Shown here in pieces: positions 10,216 to 21,912 of a DNA stretch of 64,000 bases; position 1 is the first letter of the stretch, and every line of letters starts with the position of its first letter. Below the pieces are notes generated by a model that saw nothing but the letters and a program-made list of their open reading frames with translations, had not been told where the DNA came from and did not search any database. The translations under genes and the position numbers were made by a program. Origin of the DNA: Aliirhizobium smilacinae (GTDB lineage Bacteria > Pseudomonadota > Alphaproteobacteria > Rhizobiales > Rhizobiaceae); NCBI RefSeq assembly GCF_006335145.1, contig NZ_VDMN01000001.1:1922001-1986000 (forward strand), written 5' to 3'.

Positions 10216-12651
10216 TCAGGCGCGAAGAACACCGCCCGTGGTCTTTTCGACATTGGCGACGATCTTGCCTGTCAGTGCTTCGAAATCCTCGTCCGTCAGG
10301 GTCTTGTCGACCGGCTGGATCAGCACTTCGATGGCGATCGACTTCTTGCCCTCGCCGAGCGAAGCGCCTTCGAAGACGTCGAAGACATTGACGCCGGTGA
10401 TCAGCTTGCGGTCGGCGGTTGTCGCCGCCTTGACGATCGCGCCGGCCTCGACCTCGGAGCCGACGACGAAGGCGAAGTCGCGCTTGACCACCTGGAATGG
10501 CGAAAGCTCGAGGCCCGGCTTGGTGCGGGTCGCCTTCTTCTTCGGTTCCGGCATGGCGTCGAGATAAACTTCGAAACCGCACAGGGCGCCGGAGACATCG
10601 AGGGCGCCGAGCGTCTTCGGGTGAAACTCACCGAAATACCCGAGAATGACCTTGGGACCCATCTTGATCGTGCCGGAGCGGCCCGGGTGATACCAGGCGG
10701 GACCGCCCTGCTCGATCTGCACATTGCCCATGGGCAGGCCGCAGGCTTCGAGGACGGAAAGTGCATCCGCCTTGGCGTCATAGACGTCGACCGGCTTGCC
10801 GCCGCCCTTCGTCGCATTCGACCACATGCGGCCTGCGCCATTGATCGAGGCCGTACCGCGACGGATACCACCGGCCACGCGGCGCTGACCTTCCGGCGTG
10901 TCGGTTTCATAGGTACCGGACACTTCGAAGATCGCAACGTCGCCAAAACCCTTGTCGGCATTGCGCTGGGCAGCCGTCAGCAGGCCCGGCAGAAGCGACG
11001 GGCGCATGTCGGACATGTCGGCAGCGATCGGGTTTGCGAGCTTCAGAGAAGCCGCACCGCCGCCGAACAGCTTTGCCTGATCTTCCGGAATGAAGGACCA
11101 GGTGACGGCTTCCAGCATGTCGCGCGAAGCAAGCGCCCGCTTGGCCGTGCGGGTGCGGATCTGCAAGGTCGTCAGGATGCGGCCGTTGACGGAAGACAGC
11201 TTTTCGATCGGCTCCGGTTTGATCTGGTCGACGCCATGGATGCGCATGACCTCTTCGACGAGATCGGCCTTGCCATCCACGTCGGGGCGCCAGGACGGAA
11301 CCTTGACGGAAACCTTTTCACTTGAACCTTCGACGGTGAAACCGAGGCGGGTGAGGATTTCGCGGCTTTCTTCGGTCGAGACGTCAAGTCCGGTCAGCCG
11401 CTTCACTTCCGAGAAGGGGAAGTCGACGGTTTTGACTTCGTAGCCCTTGTAACCGACGACCTTTTCCCTGGCCGGCGTGCCACCGCAAAGATCCAGCACC
11501 AGCTGCGTCGTGCGATCAAGGCCCGGAACCATATATTCCGGATCGATGCCGCGCTCGAAGCGGTACCGCGCATCGGTGATGATGCCGAGCGTACGGCCGG
11601 ATTTGGCGATGTTGATCGGGTCCCACAGGGCGCTCTCGATCAGCACGTCAACCGTGTTTTCATCGCAGCCAGAATGTTCGCCGCCCATGATGCCGCCGAT
11701 GGACTCGACGCCGTTGTCGTCAGCGATGACGACGTTGTTGGGGCCGAGCTTGTATTCGCGGGTATCGAGCGCCAGAACCGTCTCGCCTTCGTTCGCACGG
11801 CGGACGACGAGATCGCCCTTCACCTTGGCAGCGTCGAAGACATGCATCGGGCGACCCTGGTCGAAGGTCATGTAGTTGGTGATGTCGACCAGCGCGTTGA
11901 TCGGGCGAAGGCCGATCGCCTTGAGACGCGTCTGCATCCAGGCCGGGCTCGGGCCGTTTTTCACGCCGCGCACGAGGCGCAGGCCGAAACCGGGGCAGAG
12001 CTTTTCGTCGTCGAGATCGATCGTCAGGCCGATCGAGGTCTCGCCTTCGAGTTTTAGCGCGGGCGCGGCCGGTGCCTTCAGCGTGCCGAGGCCGGAGGCG
12101 GCGAGATCGCGGGCGATGCCGTAGATCGAGGTGCAGTCCGGACGGTTCGGCGTCAGGTTGATCTCAATGATCGGATCGTCGAGGCCGGCGTAGGTTGCGA
12201 AGGATGTGCCGACCGGCGCATTTTCGGGCAGGTCGATAATGCCGTTATGCTCGTCCGACATGTTGAGTTCCTTTTCGGAACACATCATGCCGTGGCTTTC
12301 GACGCCGCGGATCTTGCCGATGGCAAGCGTCACGTCGAGGCCGGGAACATAGTCGCCCGGACGGGCCAGCGCGCCGACGAGGCCGGCGCGTGCATTCGGT
12401 GCGCCACAGACGATCTGCAGCGGCTTGCCGCCATTCACGTCAGGACCGGCATCGACAGAGAGAACCTTGAGACGATCGGCTTCCGGGTGCTTTTCGGCCG
12501 ACAGGATTTTCGCGATGACAAAGGGCTTGTAGGCCGCCTTGTCATCGACATCCTCGACCTCGAGGCCGATCGCCGTCAGGCGCTCGCAGATCTGGTCGAG
12601 AGTGGCGTCGGTCTCAAGATGATCCTTGAGCCAGGAAAGTGTGAATTTCAT
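10216..12651 (-). CDS. pheT: Phenylalanine-tRNA ligase beta subunit
   Basis: An 811-aa protein, the usual length for the long bacterial form. With PheS it forms the alpha2-beta2 enzyme that charges tRNA-Phe. Domains in order: N-terminal OB-fold tRNA-binding domain (about 40-150), B3/B4 editing domain, B5 domain, a degenerate synthetase core, and the C-terminal anticodon-binding ferredoxin-like domain ([13 protein letters not shown] onward). It follows pheS by 17 bases and ends at a strong terminator. Confidence 0.97.
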   Translation of the reverse strand: MKFTLSWLKDHLETDATLDQICERLTAIGLEVEDVDDKAAYKPFVIAKILSAEKHPEADRLKVLSVDAGPDVNGGKPLQIVCGAPNARAGLVGALARPGDYVPGLDVTLAIGKIRGVESHGMMCSEKELNMSDEHNGIIDLPENAPVGTSFATYAGLDDPIIEINLTPNRPDCTSIYGIARDLAASGLGTLKAPAAPALKLEGETSIGLTIDLDDEKLCPGFGLRLVRGVKNGPSPAWMQTRLKAIGLRPINALVDITNYMTFDQGRPMHVFDAAKVKGDLVVRRANEGETVLALDTREYKLGPNNVVIADDNGVESIGGIMGGEHSGCDENTVDVLIESALWDPINIAKSGRTLGIITDARYRFERGIDPEYMVPGLDRTTQLVLDLCGGTPAREKVVGYKGYEVKTVDFPFSEVKRLTGLDVSTEESREILTRLGFTVEGSSEKVSVKVPSWRPDVDGKADLVEEVMRIHGVDQIKPEPIEKLSSVNGRILTTLQIRTRTAKRALASRDMLEAVTWSFIPEDQAKLFGGGAASLKLANPIAADMSDMRPSLLPGLLTAAQRNADKGFGDVAIFEVSGTYETDTPEGQRRVAGGIRRGTASINGAGRMWSNATKGGGKPVDVYDAKADALSVLEACGLPMGNVQIEQGGPAWYHPGRSGTIKMGPKVILGYFGEFHPKTLGALDVSGALCGFEVYLDAMPEPKKKATRTKPGLELSPFQVVKRDFAFVVGSEVEAGAIVKAATTADRKLITGVNVFDVFEGASLGEGKKSIAIEVLIQPVDKTLTDEDFEALTGKIVANVEKTTGGVLRA

Positions 12652-12666
12652 TGTCCTATCCCTCCC

Positions 12667-13749
12667 TTACTGGCTCAAACCGCCGAAAAGCGTCGGCATG
12701 TCGAGCGGGCGGAAACCGTAATGGTTCATCCAGCGAACATCGGCGTTGAAGAAGTCGCGCAGGTCCGGCATGCCGTATTTCAGCATGGCGATGCGGTCCA
12801 GCCCCATGCCCCAGGCAAAGCCCTGGTATTCGTCAGGATCGAGACCGCCGGAACGCAGCACGTTCGGGTGGACCATGCCGCAGCCGAGGATTTCCATCCA
12901 GTCGGTGCCTTCGCCGAATTTTACGATCGGGCCGGAGCGGTCGCACTGGATGTCGACTTCGAAGGACGGTTCCGTGAACGGGAAAAACGACGGACGGAAG
13001 CGCATCGTCACCGACGGCACTTCGAAGAAGGTCTTGCAGAATTCTTCCAGAATCCAGCGCATGTTGCCGACATGGGACTTTTTGTCGATGACGAGACCTT
13101 CGACCTGATGGAACATCGGCGAATGGGTGGCGTCAGAATCCTGGCGATAGGTCTTGCCCGGAATGACAATGCGGATCGGCGGGTCCTGCGCCTCCATGGT
13201 GCGGATCTGGACCGGCGAGGTGTGGGTGCGCAGAACCTTACGCTCGCCCTTTTCATCCGGCTGGAAGAAGAACGTGTCGTGCATTTCGCGAGCCGGGTGA
13301 CCCTCGGGGAAATTCAGCGCAGTGAAATTGTAATAGTCGGTCTCGACATCCGGGCCTTCGGCGATGGAAAAACCCATGTCGGCGAAAACGGCGGTGATCT
13401 CGTCGATGATCTGGCTGATCGGGTGGATACGTCCACGCTCTGCCGGAGACGAGCGGACCGGCAGCGACACATCGAGCGTCTCAGCCTTCAGGCGCGCGTC
13501 GATCGCTGCGTCCTTGAGCACGGTCTTGCGCTCGGTGATCGCCTCGGTGATCTCGTTCTTCAGCGCGTTGATTGCCGCGCCGCGGGTCTGGCGCTCTTCC
13601 GGCGTCATCAAGCCCAGCGTTTTCAGGAGTTCGGAGACGGACCCCTTCTTGCCGAGAGCCGAGACGCGCACAGCCTCGATTGCCGCTTCGTCTCCTGTGC
13701 CGGCGATCTCAGCCAGCAGCGCGCTCTTCAATGTTTCGAGTTCGGTCAT
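12667..13749 (-). CDS. pheS: Phenylalanine-tRNA ligase alpha subunit
   Basis: A 360-aa class II aminoacyl-tRNA synthetase subunit. The N-terminal coiled coil (about 1-90) is followed by the catalytic core: motif 1 around [10 protein letters not shown], motif 2 in [15 protein letters not shown], and motif 3 in [17 protein letters not shown]. It is the first gene of the pheST pair. Confidence 0.97.
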   Translation of the reverse strand: MTELETLKSALLAEIAGTGDEAAIEAVRVSALGKKGSVSELLKTLGLMTPEERQTRGAAINALKNEITEAITERKTVLKDAAIDARLKAETLDVSLPVRSSPAERGRIHPISQIIDEITAVFADMGFSIAEGPDVETDYYNFTALNFPEGHPAREMHDTFFFQPDEKGERKVLRTHTSPVQIRTMEAQDPPIRIVIPGKTYRQDSDATHSPMFHQVEGLVIDKKSHVGNMRWILEEFCKTFFEVPSVTMRFRPSFFPFTEPSFEVDIQCDRSGPIVKFGEGTDWMEILGCGMVHPNVLRSGGLDPDEYQGFAWGMGLDRIAMLKYGMPDLRDFFNADVRWMNHYGFRPLDMPTLFGGLSQ

Positions 13750-13771
13750 CTTTTCCTGCTTTGCGGCTACT

Positions 13772-14599
13772 TCAGCCGTTGAACATCGTTGTCAGATAGG
13801 TGGTAGCCAGGATGAATTGCCGCAAATCTCTACCCATGTGAATTCGGCCAATCAACCGGGCAAGCCATAAAAAGCGGCCCATGGAATGCGTGAGTTTGCG
13901 CAGTTCGCCGATCGCGGCCTGCGGTGCGGCGGCAACCCATGCGCCATAGGCTAAATCTTGAGTCTTCCTTCGATCGGCTGCCCTGTCGCTCAACTGCAGA
14001 AAGAACAGCCAGAGATCGCGGGCCTGCGCGGTTTCCATCGGCATGACAGCCTCGGGCTCCTCCTCGAAATCGATGAAGCCAAGCCGTTCATTCTTGATGA
14101 ACATATCGCGTGGATACGGTCGTCCGTGACAGAGGCCGACCGCATGAAGCCGTCCAAGCTCGCCACAGCAGTATACGAGAAGCTGATCATGCGCCGCCGG
14201 GTCAGTCGGGCGAAGAGATCGCAACTGCCCATGCACGGTCGGGGCGATATCGCTCAGAACGATTGCGCGACCGGAAGAGTAAATGACCGAGGCAGTAGGC
14301 ACCCCTGCCTGCGAAAACTTTGCAATCCGGCGGAGGTCGCGCTCCACCATTCCCTCTGCCGTCTGGGCAGGGGAAGCCCGCATGAAGGGAAGCCGCAACA
14401 GGCGCGCTGTTGCATTCTGAACGGCAACGATCATGCGCCGGCCCTTGTCGCCATGGCGCTTGATCCACACGGTGCCGCAAGTGAGCGACACCGACTGCAC
14501 GCGTGCGGCATCGGAAACCAGGGCAGCCAGCAAGGTGGCTACGTCTTCCGATGGCAGCTGTGGTCCATTTTTCATGTCAACGACATCATTCGGCACCAT
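13772..14599 (-). CDS. InaA/lipopolysaccharide-kinase-like protein
   Basis: A 275-aa protein with a protein-kinase-like fold. The catalytic loop reads [20 protein letters not shown] (His and Asp in the expected places) and the metal-binding motif is GFIDFEEEP. An N-terminal [12 protein letters not shown] may hold the ATP-contacting lysine. Such WaaP/KdkA/InaA-like kinases phosphorylate lipopolysaccharide core sugars or respond to stress. It sits between rplT and pheS and ends 22 bases before pheS, so it may share their transcript. Substrate unknown. Confidence 0.7.
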   Translation of the reverse strand: MVPNDVVDMKNGPQLPSEDVATLLAALVSDAARVQSVSLTCGTVWIKRHGDKGRRMIVAVQNATARLLRLPFMRASPAQTAEGMVERDLRRIAKFSQAGVPTASVIYSSGRAIVLSDIAPTVHGQLRSLRPTDPAAHDQLLVYCCGELGRLHAVGLCHGRPYPRDMFIKNERLGFIDFEEEPEAVMPMETAQARDLWLFFLQLSDRAADRRKTQDLAYGAWVAAAPQAAIGELRKLTHSMGRFLWLARLIGRIHMGRDLRQFILATTYLTTMFNG

Positions 14600-14655
14600 G
14601 GCGCTCCTGAATACCGTGATTGATCCGCTCCCGCAGGACGCGAAACATAGAAAAC

Positions 14656-14691
14656 AAAAGACCCGCGCCAGCAGAGCCGCGCGGGTCTTTT
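14656..14691 (-). terminator. Terminator after the [12 protein letters not shown] operon
   Basis: AAAAGACCCGCGC pairs with GCGCGGGTCTTTT across an eight- to ten-base loop, followed on the minus strand by a T-rich tract, 25 bases after the rplT stop. Confidence 0.85.
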
Positions 14692-14715
14692 ACTAAAGTA
14701 GAGACGTGCGCCGGC

Positions 14716-15120
14716 TTACTTGACCGCGCTTTCGAACTCGTTCTTCGTGCCGGCGTCCTTGAGATAGGCCAGAGCCTTCTTGGAAGCTTCGACGAGAGCG
14801 CCGAAGGTTGCCGGCTCATGGATTGCCATGTCGGACAGAACCTTGCGGTCAACTTCGATGCCAGCCTTGTTGAGGCCGTCGATGAAGCGGCCGTAGGTCA
14901 GGCCGGATTCGCGGACGGCAGCGTTGATACGCTGGATCCACAGAGCGCGAAAGTTGCGCTTCTTGACGCGACGGTCGCGGGTTGCAAACTGACGCGAACG
15001 GTCAACAGCAGCCTTTGCGGCGCGGATGGTATTCTTGCGGCGGCCGTAGAAGCCCTTGGCTGCCTTGAGTGTCTTGGTGTGCTTGGCGCGGGAAGTTACG
15101 CCACGTTTTACGCGTGCCAT
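14716..15120 (-). CDS. rplT: 50S ribosomal protein L20
   Basis: A 134-aa basic protein with the long N-terminal helix of L20 ([38 protein letters not shown]) and the conserved [11 protein letters not shown] and YGRFIDGL. L20 is essential for early assembly of the large subunit and in other bacteria represses its own operon by binding the leader. It is the last gene of [12 protein letters not shown]. Confidence 0.97.
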   Translation of the reverse strand: MARVKRGVTSRAKHTKTLKAAKGFYGRRKNTIRAAKAAVDRSRQFATRDRRVKKRNFRALWIQRINAAVRESGLTYGRFIDGLNKAGIEVDRKVLSDMAIHEPATFGALVEASKKALAYLKDAGTKNEFESAVK

Positions 15121-15160
15121 GTCATGATCTCCTTAAACGTTTCCAGATAACCGATCAGTC

Positions 15161-15364
15161 TCAGAGACCGTTGGGCAGGTAGTTCTTGATAACCTTCTTG
15201 CCATCAGGCTCAGCGAGGATCATCGTACCGCGTGCATCGCGGATGAACTTGTTGGAACGCTTGATCATGCCGTGGCGCTTGCCGGCGGCAGCTGCAACGA
15301 CCTTGCCGGTGGCGGTGATCTTGAACCGCTTCTTGGCAGACGATTTCGTCTTCATCTTGGGCAT
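15161..15364 (-). CDS. rpmI: 50S ribosomal protein L35
   Basis: A 67-aa basic protein with the L35 signature [15 protein letters not shown] and a conserved [12 protein letters not shown]. It lies 40 bases upstream of rplT and 212 bases downstream of infC; the longer gap after infC may hold an internal promoter. Confidence 0.96.
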   Translation of the reverse strand: MPKMKTKSSAKKRFKITATGKVVAAAAGKRHGMIKRSNKFIRDARGTMILAEPDGKKVIKNYLPNGL

Positions 15365-15464
15365 TTTGCTACTCCATGTATCTTGTATCGAAGCCGACTG
15401 ATGAGGTCAGCTTCAAGCATTTAGAACGGCCACGGCATGCCCTGCCGGACCGTTCGGACGCGCG

Positions 15465-15493
15465 CTTATAACCGCAGTCGGTCAAAAGCGCAA
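15465..15493 (-). promoter_or_regulatory. Possible internal promoter for rpmI-rplT
   Basis: On the minus strand TTGCGC and TATAAG are separated by 17 bases, about 100 bases before the rpmI start. The -10 matches five of six consensus positions; the -35 is weak. Confidence 0.35.
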
Positions 15494-15576
15494 TGGGGGA
15501 AGTCCTCCTCAGAAACCGGCGCTAAACCGGCATGCCCGCCGCCATATGGCTTCCTCGAGGCGGGAGAGTACGGCGC

Positions 15577-16113
15577 TTATCTCGGCGCCAGCACCATCAT
15601 CATCTGGCGACCTTCAAGCTTCGGCTCAGCCTCAACCTTGGCGATTTCCAGCGTATCTTCCTTGACCTGCAGCAGAAGCTTCATGCCGAGTTCCTGGTGA
15701 GCCATTTCGCGGCCGCGGAACTTCAGCGTCACTTTTACCTTGTCGCCTTCTTCGAAGAAGCGGTTCATGGCCTTCATCTTCACGTCATAATCATGCGTGT
15801 CGATGTTCGGGCGCATCTTGATTTCTTTGACTTCGACGACCTTCTGCTTCTTGCGCGCTTCAGCCGCCTTCTTCTGGTTCGCGTATTTCAGCTTGCCGAG
15901 GTCGAGGATCTTGCACACCGGCGGATCATTGTTCGGCGAGATTTCTACGAGGTCCAGTCCCGCTTCCTCGGCCATCCGAAGAGCCTCGTCAGTGTTCACT
16001 GTACCGAGATTCGTGCCTTCGGCGTCGATAAGCTGGACCTTGGGAATGCGAATTTCCCGATTGGAGCGCGGGCCTTCCTTTACGGGGGCATCGGCTTTGA
16101 ATGGTCTGCGAAT
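15577..16113 (-). CDS. infC: Translation initiation factor IF-3, ATT start
   Basis: A 178-aa protein if translation begins at ATT 16113. Coding similarity to IF-3 extends upstream of any ATG or GTG: the first codons read [20 protein letters not shown], typical of rhizobial IF-3, and a TAGGAGAA site precedes the ATT. infC genes use rare start codons so that IF-3, which rejects non-standard starts, limits its own synthesis. The N-domain has VQLIDAEG and [19 protein letters not shown]; the C-domain has [18 protein letters not shown]. Confidence 0.94.
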   Translation of the reverse strand: MRRPFKADAPVKEGPRSNREIRIPKVQLIDAEGTNLGTVNTDEALRMAEEAGLDLVEISPNNDPPVCKILDLGKLKYANQKKAAEARKKQKVVEVKEIKMRPNIDTHDYDVKMKAMNRFFEEGDKVKVTLKFRGREMAHQELGMKLLLQVKEDTLEIAKVEAEPKLEGRQMMMVLAPR

Positions 16114-16295
16114 GGTCGTATTCTCCTAGATCGTTTTCGGGCACAGGCAACGACGAAATTCGCGCGCGGCCGGGAGCCGAGCGGAATGTCGTGATTACCC
16201 GATGGATGTCAATAGCATGGCGGCGCGAAAAAATCACCTCCTGACAACCGGTTTAAATCTGTTTTATAGCTGCCGTCATTCGCAGGAGTAAGACT

Positions 16296-17111
16296 ATGGG
16301 CAAGATTACCGCCACCGGAACCGCCAGTATTACCGTTGGAACGGGAGCAGATGCCCGCGAGATCGCGATCATCACCCGTGCCGCAGCGAAGGGACCGGAC
16401 AGGCCGGCACTTATATGGCTCGGCGGTTATCGCTCCGACATGACAGGCACAAAGGCGGTGGTGCTCGACGCGCTGGCGGAACGGCTTGGCTCGGCATACA
16501 TCCGCTTCGACTATTCCGGCCACGGCGCGTCAGGCGGCGAATTCCGCGACGGCACTATCTCGCGCTGGCTTGAAGAAACGATCGCGGTAATCGATGCCAC
16601 GACACCGAAGAGCGTCATCCTCGTCGGCTCGTCGATGGGCGGATGGATTGCGCTGCGGCTGGTTCAGGAGCTTGGAAAACGAGCGGCAGGTCCGAAAATT
16701 GCCGGCCTGGTACTGATCGCGCCTGCGCCGGATTTCACCAGCGAATTGATAGAACCCGAACTGACAGACAAAGAACGACAGTCATTGGCAGAGCGCGGCT
16801 ATTTCGAGGAACACTCCGAATACAGCCCGGAGCCGAATATCTACACGCGCGCCCTGATGGAAGACGGAAAGGACAACAGGGTCCTTTCCGGGATCATCGA
16901 AACAGGCTGCCCGGTTCATATTCTGCAGGGAATGGCAGATCCCGATGTACCTTACAGCCACGCGCTGAAACTGATGGAATTCCTGCCCTCCGACGACGTC
17001 GTCCTGACGCTGATCCGCGACGGAGACCACAGGCTGTCACGCCCGCAGGACCTGGAAAAAATGGAAGCGGCGGTGGCCAGCTTATTAATCGATGATGAAA
17101 AATTGGGCTGA
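16296..17111 (+). CDS. Alpha/beta hydrolase (S33/BAAT-like)
   Basis: A 271-aa hydrolase. The nucleophile elbow is GSSMGGWIAL, the oxyanion region LIWLGGYRSDMTGTK, the acid lies near GMADPDVPY and the catalytic His in IRDGDHRLSRP. The fold matches cytosolic esterases/acyl-peptide hydrolase-like enzymes; substrate unknown. It stands alone, divergent from infC. Confidence 0.85.
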   Translation: MGKITATGTASITVGTGADAREIAIITRAAAKGPDRPALIWLGGYRSDMTGTKAVVLDALAERLGSAYIRFDYSGHGASGGEFRDGTISRWLEETIAVIDATTPKSVILVGSSMGGWIALRLVQELGKRAAGPKIAGLVLIAPAPDFTSELIEPELTDKERQSLAERGYFEEHSEYSPEPNIYTRALMEDGKDNRVLSGIIETGCPVHILQGMADPDVPYSHALKLMEFLPSDDVVLTLIRDGDHRLSRPQDLEKMEAAVASLLIDDEKLG

Positions 17112-17197
17112 GACACAAAAGCCGCAGTCTTAACCATATTCGTAAAGAGCTCCACCTTAACAAAAGCTGAACAATTGACTCTGGACCCCATACGCTC

Positions 17198-17212
17198 TTA
17201 ACTTTTTGTTAG
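17198..17212 (+). promoter_or_regulatory. CtrA-like half-matched box
   Basis: TTAA, seven bases, TTAG. The CtrA consensus is TTAA-N7-TTAA, so this is one base off. It sits 20 bases before the start of the periplasmic protease gene. Binding is only a suggestion. Confidence 0.3.
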
Positions 17213-17231
17213 GAATTTAAGGGACGGGTCA

Positions 17232-17846
17232 ATGAATTTAGCCCTGAAGATGCGGCATGTAGCCGTAATCCTCGCGACTGTGCTTGCATCTGCGGGCGTT
17301 GCAATACCGGCGCCGCAGCCTTCGATGGTAATGGTAACGGGTGCGGTAACGTCGCAACCGATCGGCCATTACGAATTCTGCCAGCGCCTGCCGGCCGAGT
17401 GCAATGTCAAAAGCCGCTCCGCACCGGCTGCACGGATGGATGATCATGCCTGGAACGTCGTTCGCGACGTCAACAGCGCGGTCAACGCCCGTTACATTGC
17501 CCGCACGGACCTGGATGCCTACGGTGTCGAGGAATACTGGACATACCCGACAGTATTTGCCGATTGCGAAGACTACGCCCTGCAGAAACGCAAAGAACTG
17601 GCGCAGCTCGGTTTCGCGCTTTCCGATCTGCTGATCACCGTCGTGCGCAAGCCGGATGGCGAAGGCCATGCCGTGCTGACCCTGCGCACCACCGATGGCG
17701 ATTTCATCCTCGATAATCTCGACAGCGACGTTCTCGCCTGGAACCAGGCGCCTTACACATTCCTGAAGCGTCAGGCGACCTTCAATACCGGACGCTGGGT
17801 GACAATCGAGAACGGCCGCGACCTACTCGTCGGCGCGCTTCGCTAA
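17232..17846 (+). CDS. Periplasmic transglutaminase-like cysteine peptidase (BTLCP)
   Basis: A 204-aa protein with an N-terminal signal peptide (AVILATVLASAGVAIPAPQ). The bacterial transglutaminase-like cysteine protease triad is visible: Cys in DCEDYALQKR, His in GEGHAVLTLR and Asp in ILDNLDSDV. These proteins (LapG-like fold) cleave periplasmic or surface adhesins; family members without a c-di-GMP partner gene next door are common in rhizobia. No LapD-like receptor is adjacent. Confidence 0.88.
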   Translation: MNLALKMRHVAVILATVLASAGVAIPAPQPSMVMVTGAVTSQPIGHYEFCQRLPAECNVKSRSAPAARMDDHAWNVVRDVNSAVNARYIARTDLDAYGVEEYWTYPTVFADCEDYALQKRKELAQLGFALSDLLITVVRKPDGEGHAVLTLRTTDGDFILDNLDSDVLAWNQAPYTFLKRQATFNTGRWVTIENGRDLLVGALR

Positions 17847-17978
17847 CATAAGTCGTTAAGCATATAACCCGCTCTGCTTGCAGTAGCGGGTTGTTCTCTC
17901 TACTCTTTCGAGAATCGGAAAGCTGCCCGCCCTGCTTCTCAAAGCGGCGCGGATCTTTCTGCGATGGAGAGGCCTGTA

Positions 17979-19547
17979 GTGCGTAACGATCGATTGACCG
18001 GCCTGATACGCCCCCACGGGTCCGCTCGCCCAACTTTGCCGCTGTGGCTCGCAGGTGTGCTCACCGCGGTCGTTCTGGGCTTCGGCGCCCTCACCGTCTA
18101 TGAAAACTACAACAATGCGCTTCGCGAGGGCGAAGCACGTGCAGTCTCATCCGCACATGTTGTCGCCGCCCATATGGAATGGATGATGGAGGCGAGCGAC
18201 TTGGCTCTTCGCCGCGTCGAGGCGGCGATCAGCGGCCGACCGATCGATAGTTCCGCCGAACTGATCCTCGATCTGGAGCGGGCCGTGGGCGAACTTCCGG
18301 CCGGTTTCGAATATGCCATTCTCGACCAGGACGGGCAGACGCGCTTTTCCAGCGCCGCCGACGACACGCTTCCAAACCATGCCGAACGCGCCTATTTCAT
18401 GCGGTTGAAGGAAGGCGAGACACTAACCTTCAGCCGGCTGCTCGACAGCGAGCGGGCAGGAAAACCAGCCTTCATCATCGCGAGACGGATCGGCAGCGGC
18501 AGCGATTTCCGCGGCGTCGCCTCGATCACCATCCCCAACGACAATCTCGACCGGTTCTGGTCCTCGATGAATCTCGGGGCGAATTCGACGATCTCGGTCA
18601 TCCGGGACGACGGCTGGCTGGTTGCGCGGCGTCCCTCGGCACTCAAGCCGATCGATCTGAGCACGACGGAATGGTTTCCGCTGACACGTGAAAAAGCGAG
18701 CGGCTTCTACCACAATCCGGTCTCCCAGATCGACGGCCTTTCCCGCATTGTGGCTTTCTGGAAAGTGCAGGACTGGCCCCTGATCGCGCTTGCGGCAATC
18801 GAACGGCAGGAGGTTCTCGACCAGTTCTGGCGCAACCTGTTCGGTGACGCGCTGCTTGTCGTGCCGCTGATGGCAATCCTCGTCGCCGCCTCGTTCTGGA
18901 TCTATGCGCTTCTCTATCGTACGGCGATGCGCAATGAAGAGCTGGAACAGGCGGCCGAGCGCAATCGTTTTCTGCTGCGGGAGATCCACCACCGCGTGAA
19001 GAACAACCTGCAGGCCGTTCTGGCGCTCGTGAGGCTGCAGCGACTGCCGCCGGAAGTGCGCGACGACATGGGGCGACGGATCGGTGCGATGATCGCCGTG
19101 CATGAGCAGATCTACAATACCGACCAGTTCGAGGAAGTCGAAGTCGCGCCTTATGCGACCCGGCTGATCTCCGACATCGCCTCCGGCTACGACATGCCGG
19201 TTAAGCTGGACCTCGATCTGGCGCCGATCGCGCTCGACCGCGATCAGGCCCTGCCGCTAGGGATGATTATCAACGAGGTCGTCTCCAATGCCTTCAAATA
19301 TGCCTTTGCCGGGCGCAGCGAGGGAACGCTTACCGTCCGCCTGCTTCAGGACGGTGATGATCTCACCATGACGATCCGCGACGACGGACCGGGGATTGCG
19401 GAAGACGGTCGCACCACCGGCATGGGGACGAAACTTATCTCAAGCTTCGTCCGCCAGCTCGGCGGAAAGTCGGAGCTCCGCAATGACAACGGTGCCGTGT
19501 TTACGCTGACGGCGCCGCTCGAAAGCGACGCGAGGGAAGCGGCCTGA
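17979..19547 (+). CDS. Membrane sensor histidine kinase, HWE/HisKA_2 family
   Basis: About 522 aa from GTG 17979, which has a GGAGAGG site; ATG 17964 in frame is the alternative. One membrane span near residue 25 and another near 310 bracket a periplasmic Cache/PDC-like sensor domain. The cytosolic part has the phosphorylated His in REIHHRVKNNLQAVLALV, the HisKA_2 form used by general-stress and light sensors, then an ATPase domain with NEVVSNAFKYAF, DDGPGI and GMGTKLI. No response regulator is next to it, so the partner is elsewhere. Confidence 0.88.
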   Translation: MRNDRLTGLIRPHGSARPTLPLWLAGVLTAVVLGFGALTVYENYNNALREGEARAVSSAHVVAAHMEWMMEASDLALRRVEAAISGRPIDSSAELILDLERAVGELPAGFEYAILDQDGQTRFSSAADDTLPNHAERAYFMRLKEGETLTFSRLLDSERAGKPAFIIARRIGSGSDFRGVASITIPNDNLDRFWSSMNLGANSTISVIRDDGWLVARRPSALKPIDLSTTEWFPLTREKASGFYHNPVSQIDGLSRIVAFWKVQDWPLIALAAIERQEVLDQFWRNLFGDALLVVPLMAILVAASFWIYALLYRTAMRNEELEQAAERNRFLLREIHHRVKNNLQAVLALVRLQRLPPEVRDDMGRRIGAMIAVHEQIYNTDQFEEVEVAPYATRLISDIASGYDMPVKLDLDLAPIALDRDQALPLGMIINEVVSNAFKYAFAGRSEGTLTVRLLQDGDDLTMTIRDDGPGIAEDGRTTGMGTKLISSFVRQLGGKSELRNDNGAVFTLTAPLESDAREAA

Positions 19548-19552
19548 GAGCT

Positions 19553-20539
19553 TTACCCAGCATTTCCGATGAAGATACCCGCGGCCAGGACCAGCGAACC
19601 ACCGAGCACGACCTGAAAGACGGCACGCATGAATGGGGTTTCCATATAGCGGTTCTGGATGAAGGCGATCGCCCAGAGCTCGAAGAAAACGATGATGGCA
19701 GCGACGATCGTTGCGGTCCAGAAATGCGGAATGAGATAGGGCAGCGTGTGGCCGAGTCCGCCGAGCGCGGTCATAATGCCGGATGCCAGGCCTCGCTTGA
19801 CCGGCGATCCGCGGCCGGAAATCTTGCCGTCGTCATGCGCCGCTTCGGTGAAGCCCATCGAGATACCGGCGCCGACCGAGGCCGAAAGGCCGATTAGGAA
19901 AGTGGACCAGGTATCGCCGGTGGCAAAGGCGGCGGCGAAGATCGGGGCCAGCGTCGAGACCGATCCGTCCATCAGGCCGGCAAGGCCAGGTTGAACGTAG
20001 GTGAGAATGAACTTGCGACGCGCGGTCTCATCCTCTTCGCCACGGGCATCTTCCGAAACATGTTTTTCGGTCAGCATGCGGGCGATATCTTCATGCCCTT
20101 CTTCCGCCAGTGCCAGATCGCCAAGCAGCTGGCGTGTCGAGGCATCTGAAACGCGCTTCGCCGCCTCGCGATAAAAGCGCGCCGCCTGCTGTTCCATCGC
20201 TTCGGATTCCGCCCGCGCCGTTTCCAGCGGCAGGTTCTTTCTCAGCCAGTCCGGCTTGCGGGTGTAAAAACCCTGGACATGTTCGCGGCGGATCAGCGGA
20301 ATGCGTTCGCCGAACCGCGACCGGAATATCTCGATCAGCGAATTCTTGTGGGTCTGCTCGACTTCCGCCATATCCTCGAAGACTTTTGCGGATGCCGGGT
20401 ACTGATCTCTCAGGCCATCTGCATAACCCAGATAGATACGGGCATCCTCTTCTTCCGAGGCTATCGCCAATGCGAGAATTTCCTCTTCGGACAGGGACGA
20501 AAAAGGCCGGCGGGACGACGGCAGAAGGCGGATCAACAT
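19553..20539 (-). CDS. mbfA: Membrane-bound ferritin MbfA (rubrerythrin-VIT1 fusion, iron/manganese exporter)
   Basis: A 328-aa protein starting at ATG 20539 after a GTGGAG site. Residues 10-160 are a ferritin-like diiron domain with the Glu/ExxH pairs in ASEEEDARIYLGYAD, AEVEQTHKN, AESEAMEQQAARFYREA and LALAEEGHEDIA. Residues 175-328 are a VIT1/CCC1-type membrane domain with LAGLMDGSVSTLAPIFAAAF and SMGFTEAAHDDG. In Agrobacterium and Bradyrhizobium MbfA exports iron and protects against peroxide, and is repressed by Irr. The Irr-type box just upstream fits this. Confidence 0.93.
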   Translation of the reverse strand: MLIRLLPSSRRPFSSLSEEEILALAIASEEEDARIYLGYADGLRDQYPASAKVFEDMAEVEQTHKNSLIEIFRSRFGERIPLIRREHVQGFYTRKPDWLRKNLPLETARAESEAMEQQAARFYREAAKRVSDASTRQLLGDLALAEEGHEDIARMLTEKHVSEDARGEEDETARRKFILTYVQPGLAGLMDGSVSTLAPIFAAAFATGDTWSTFLIGLSASVGAGISMGFTEAAHDDGKISGRGSPVKRGLASGIMTALGGLGHTLPYLIPHFWTATIVAAIIVFFELWAIAFIQNRYMETPFMRAVFQVVLGGSLVLAAGIFIGNAG

Positions 20540-20551
20540 CGAAAGCTCCAC

Positions 20552-20566
20552 TTAGAATAATTCTAA
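20552..20566 (-). promoter_or_regulatory. Irr box (iron control element) upstream of mbfA
   Basis: The palindrome TTAGAATAATTCTAA, with flanking bases giving TTTAGAATTATTCTAAG on the minus strand, matches the ICE motif bound by Irr in rhizobia. It lies 13 bases before the mbfA start codon, so bound Irr would block transcription or early elongation. Confidence 0.8.
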
Positions 20567-20690
20567 ACTAAATCTTGACGTCATGAAATGCAAGCACGCC
20601 GCATCCGCTCCGAAGAACAGAGCCATCGACTTGTCGCGGGCTACCCGGCAACTTCCGGAAAGCAATGCTGCGCTGCAGCGTAATATCTGA

Positions 20691-21890
<1,200 letters not shown>

Positions 21891-21912
21891 GTCCTCAAGA
21901 GCATGATGGAAA

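Noticed and set aside
12247..13782. Long plus-strand frame (511 codons) opposite pheS and pheT
   Set aside because: It is a mirror of strongly GC3-biased genes; both opposite genes are certain.
17964..17978. ATG start of the sensor kinase
   Set aside because: The GGAGAGG site fits GTG 17979 better; the five extra codons cover the site itself.
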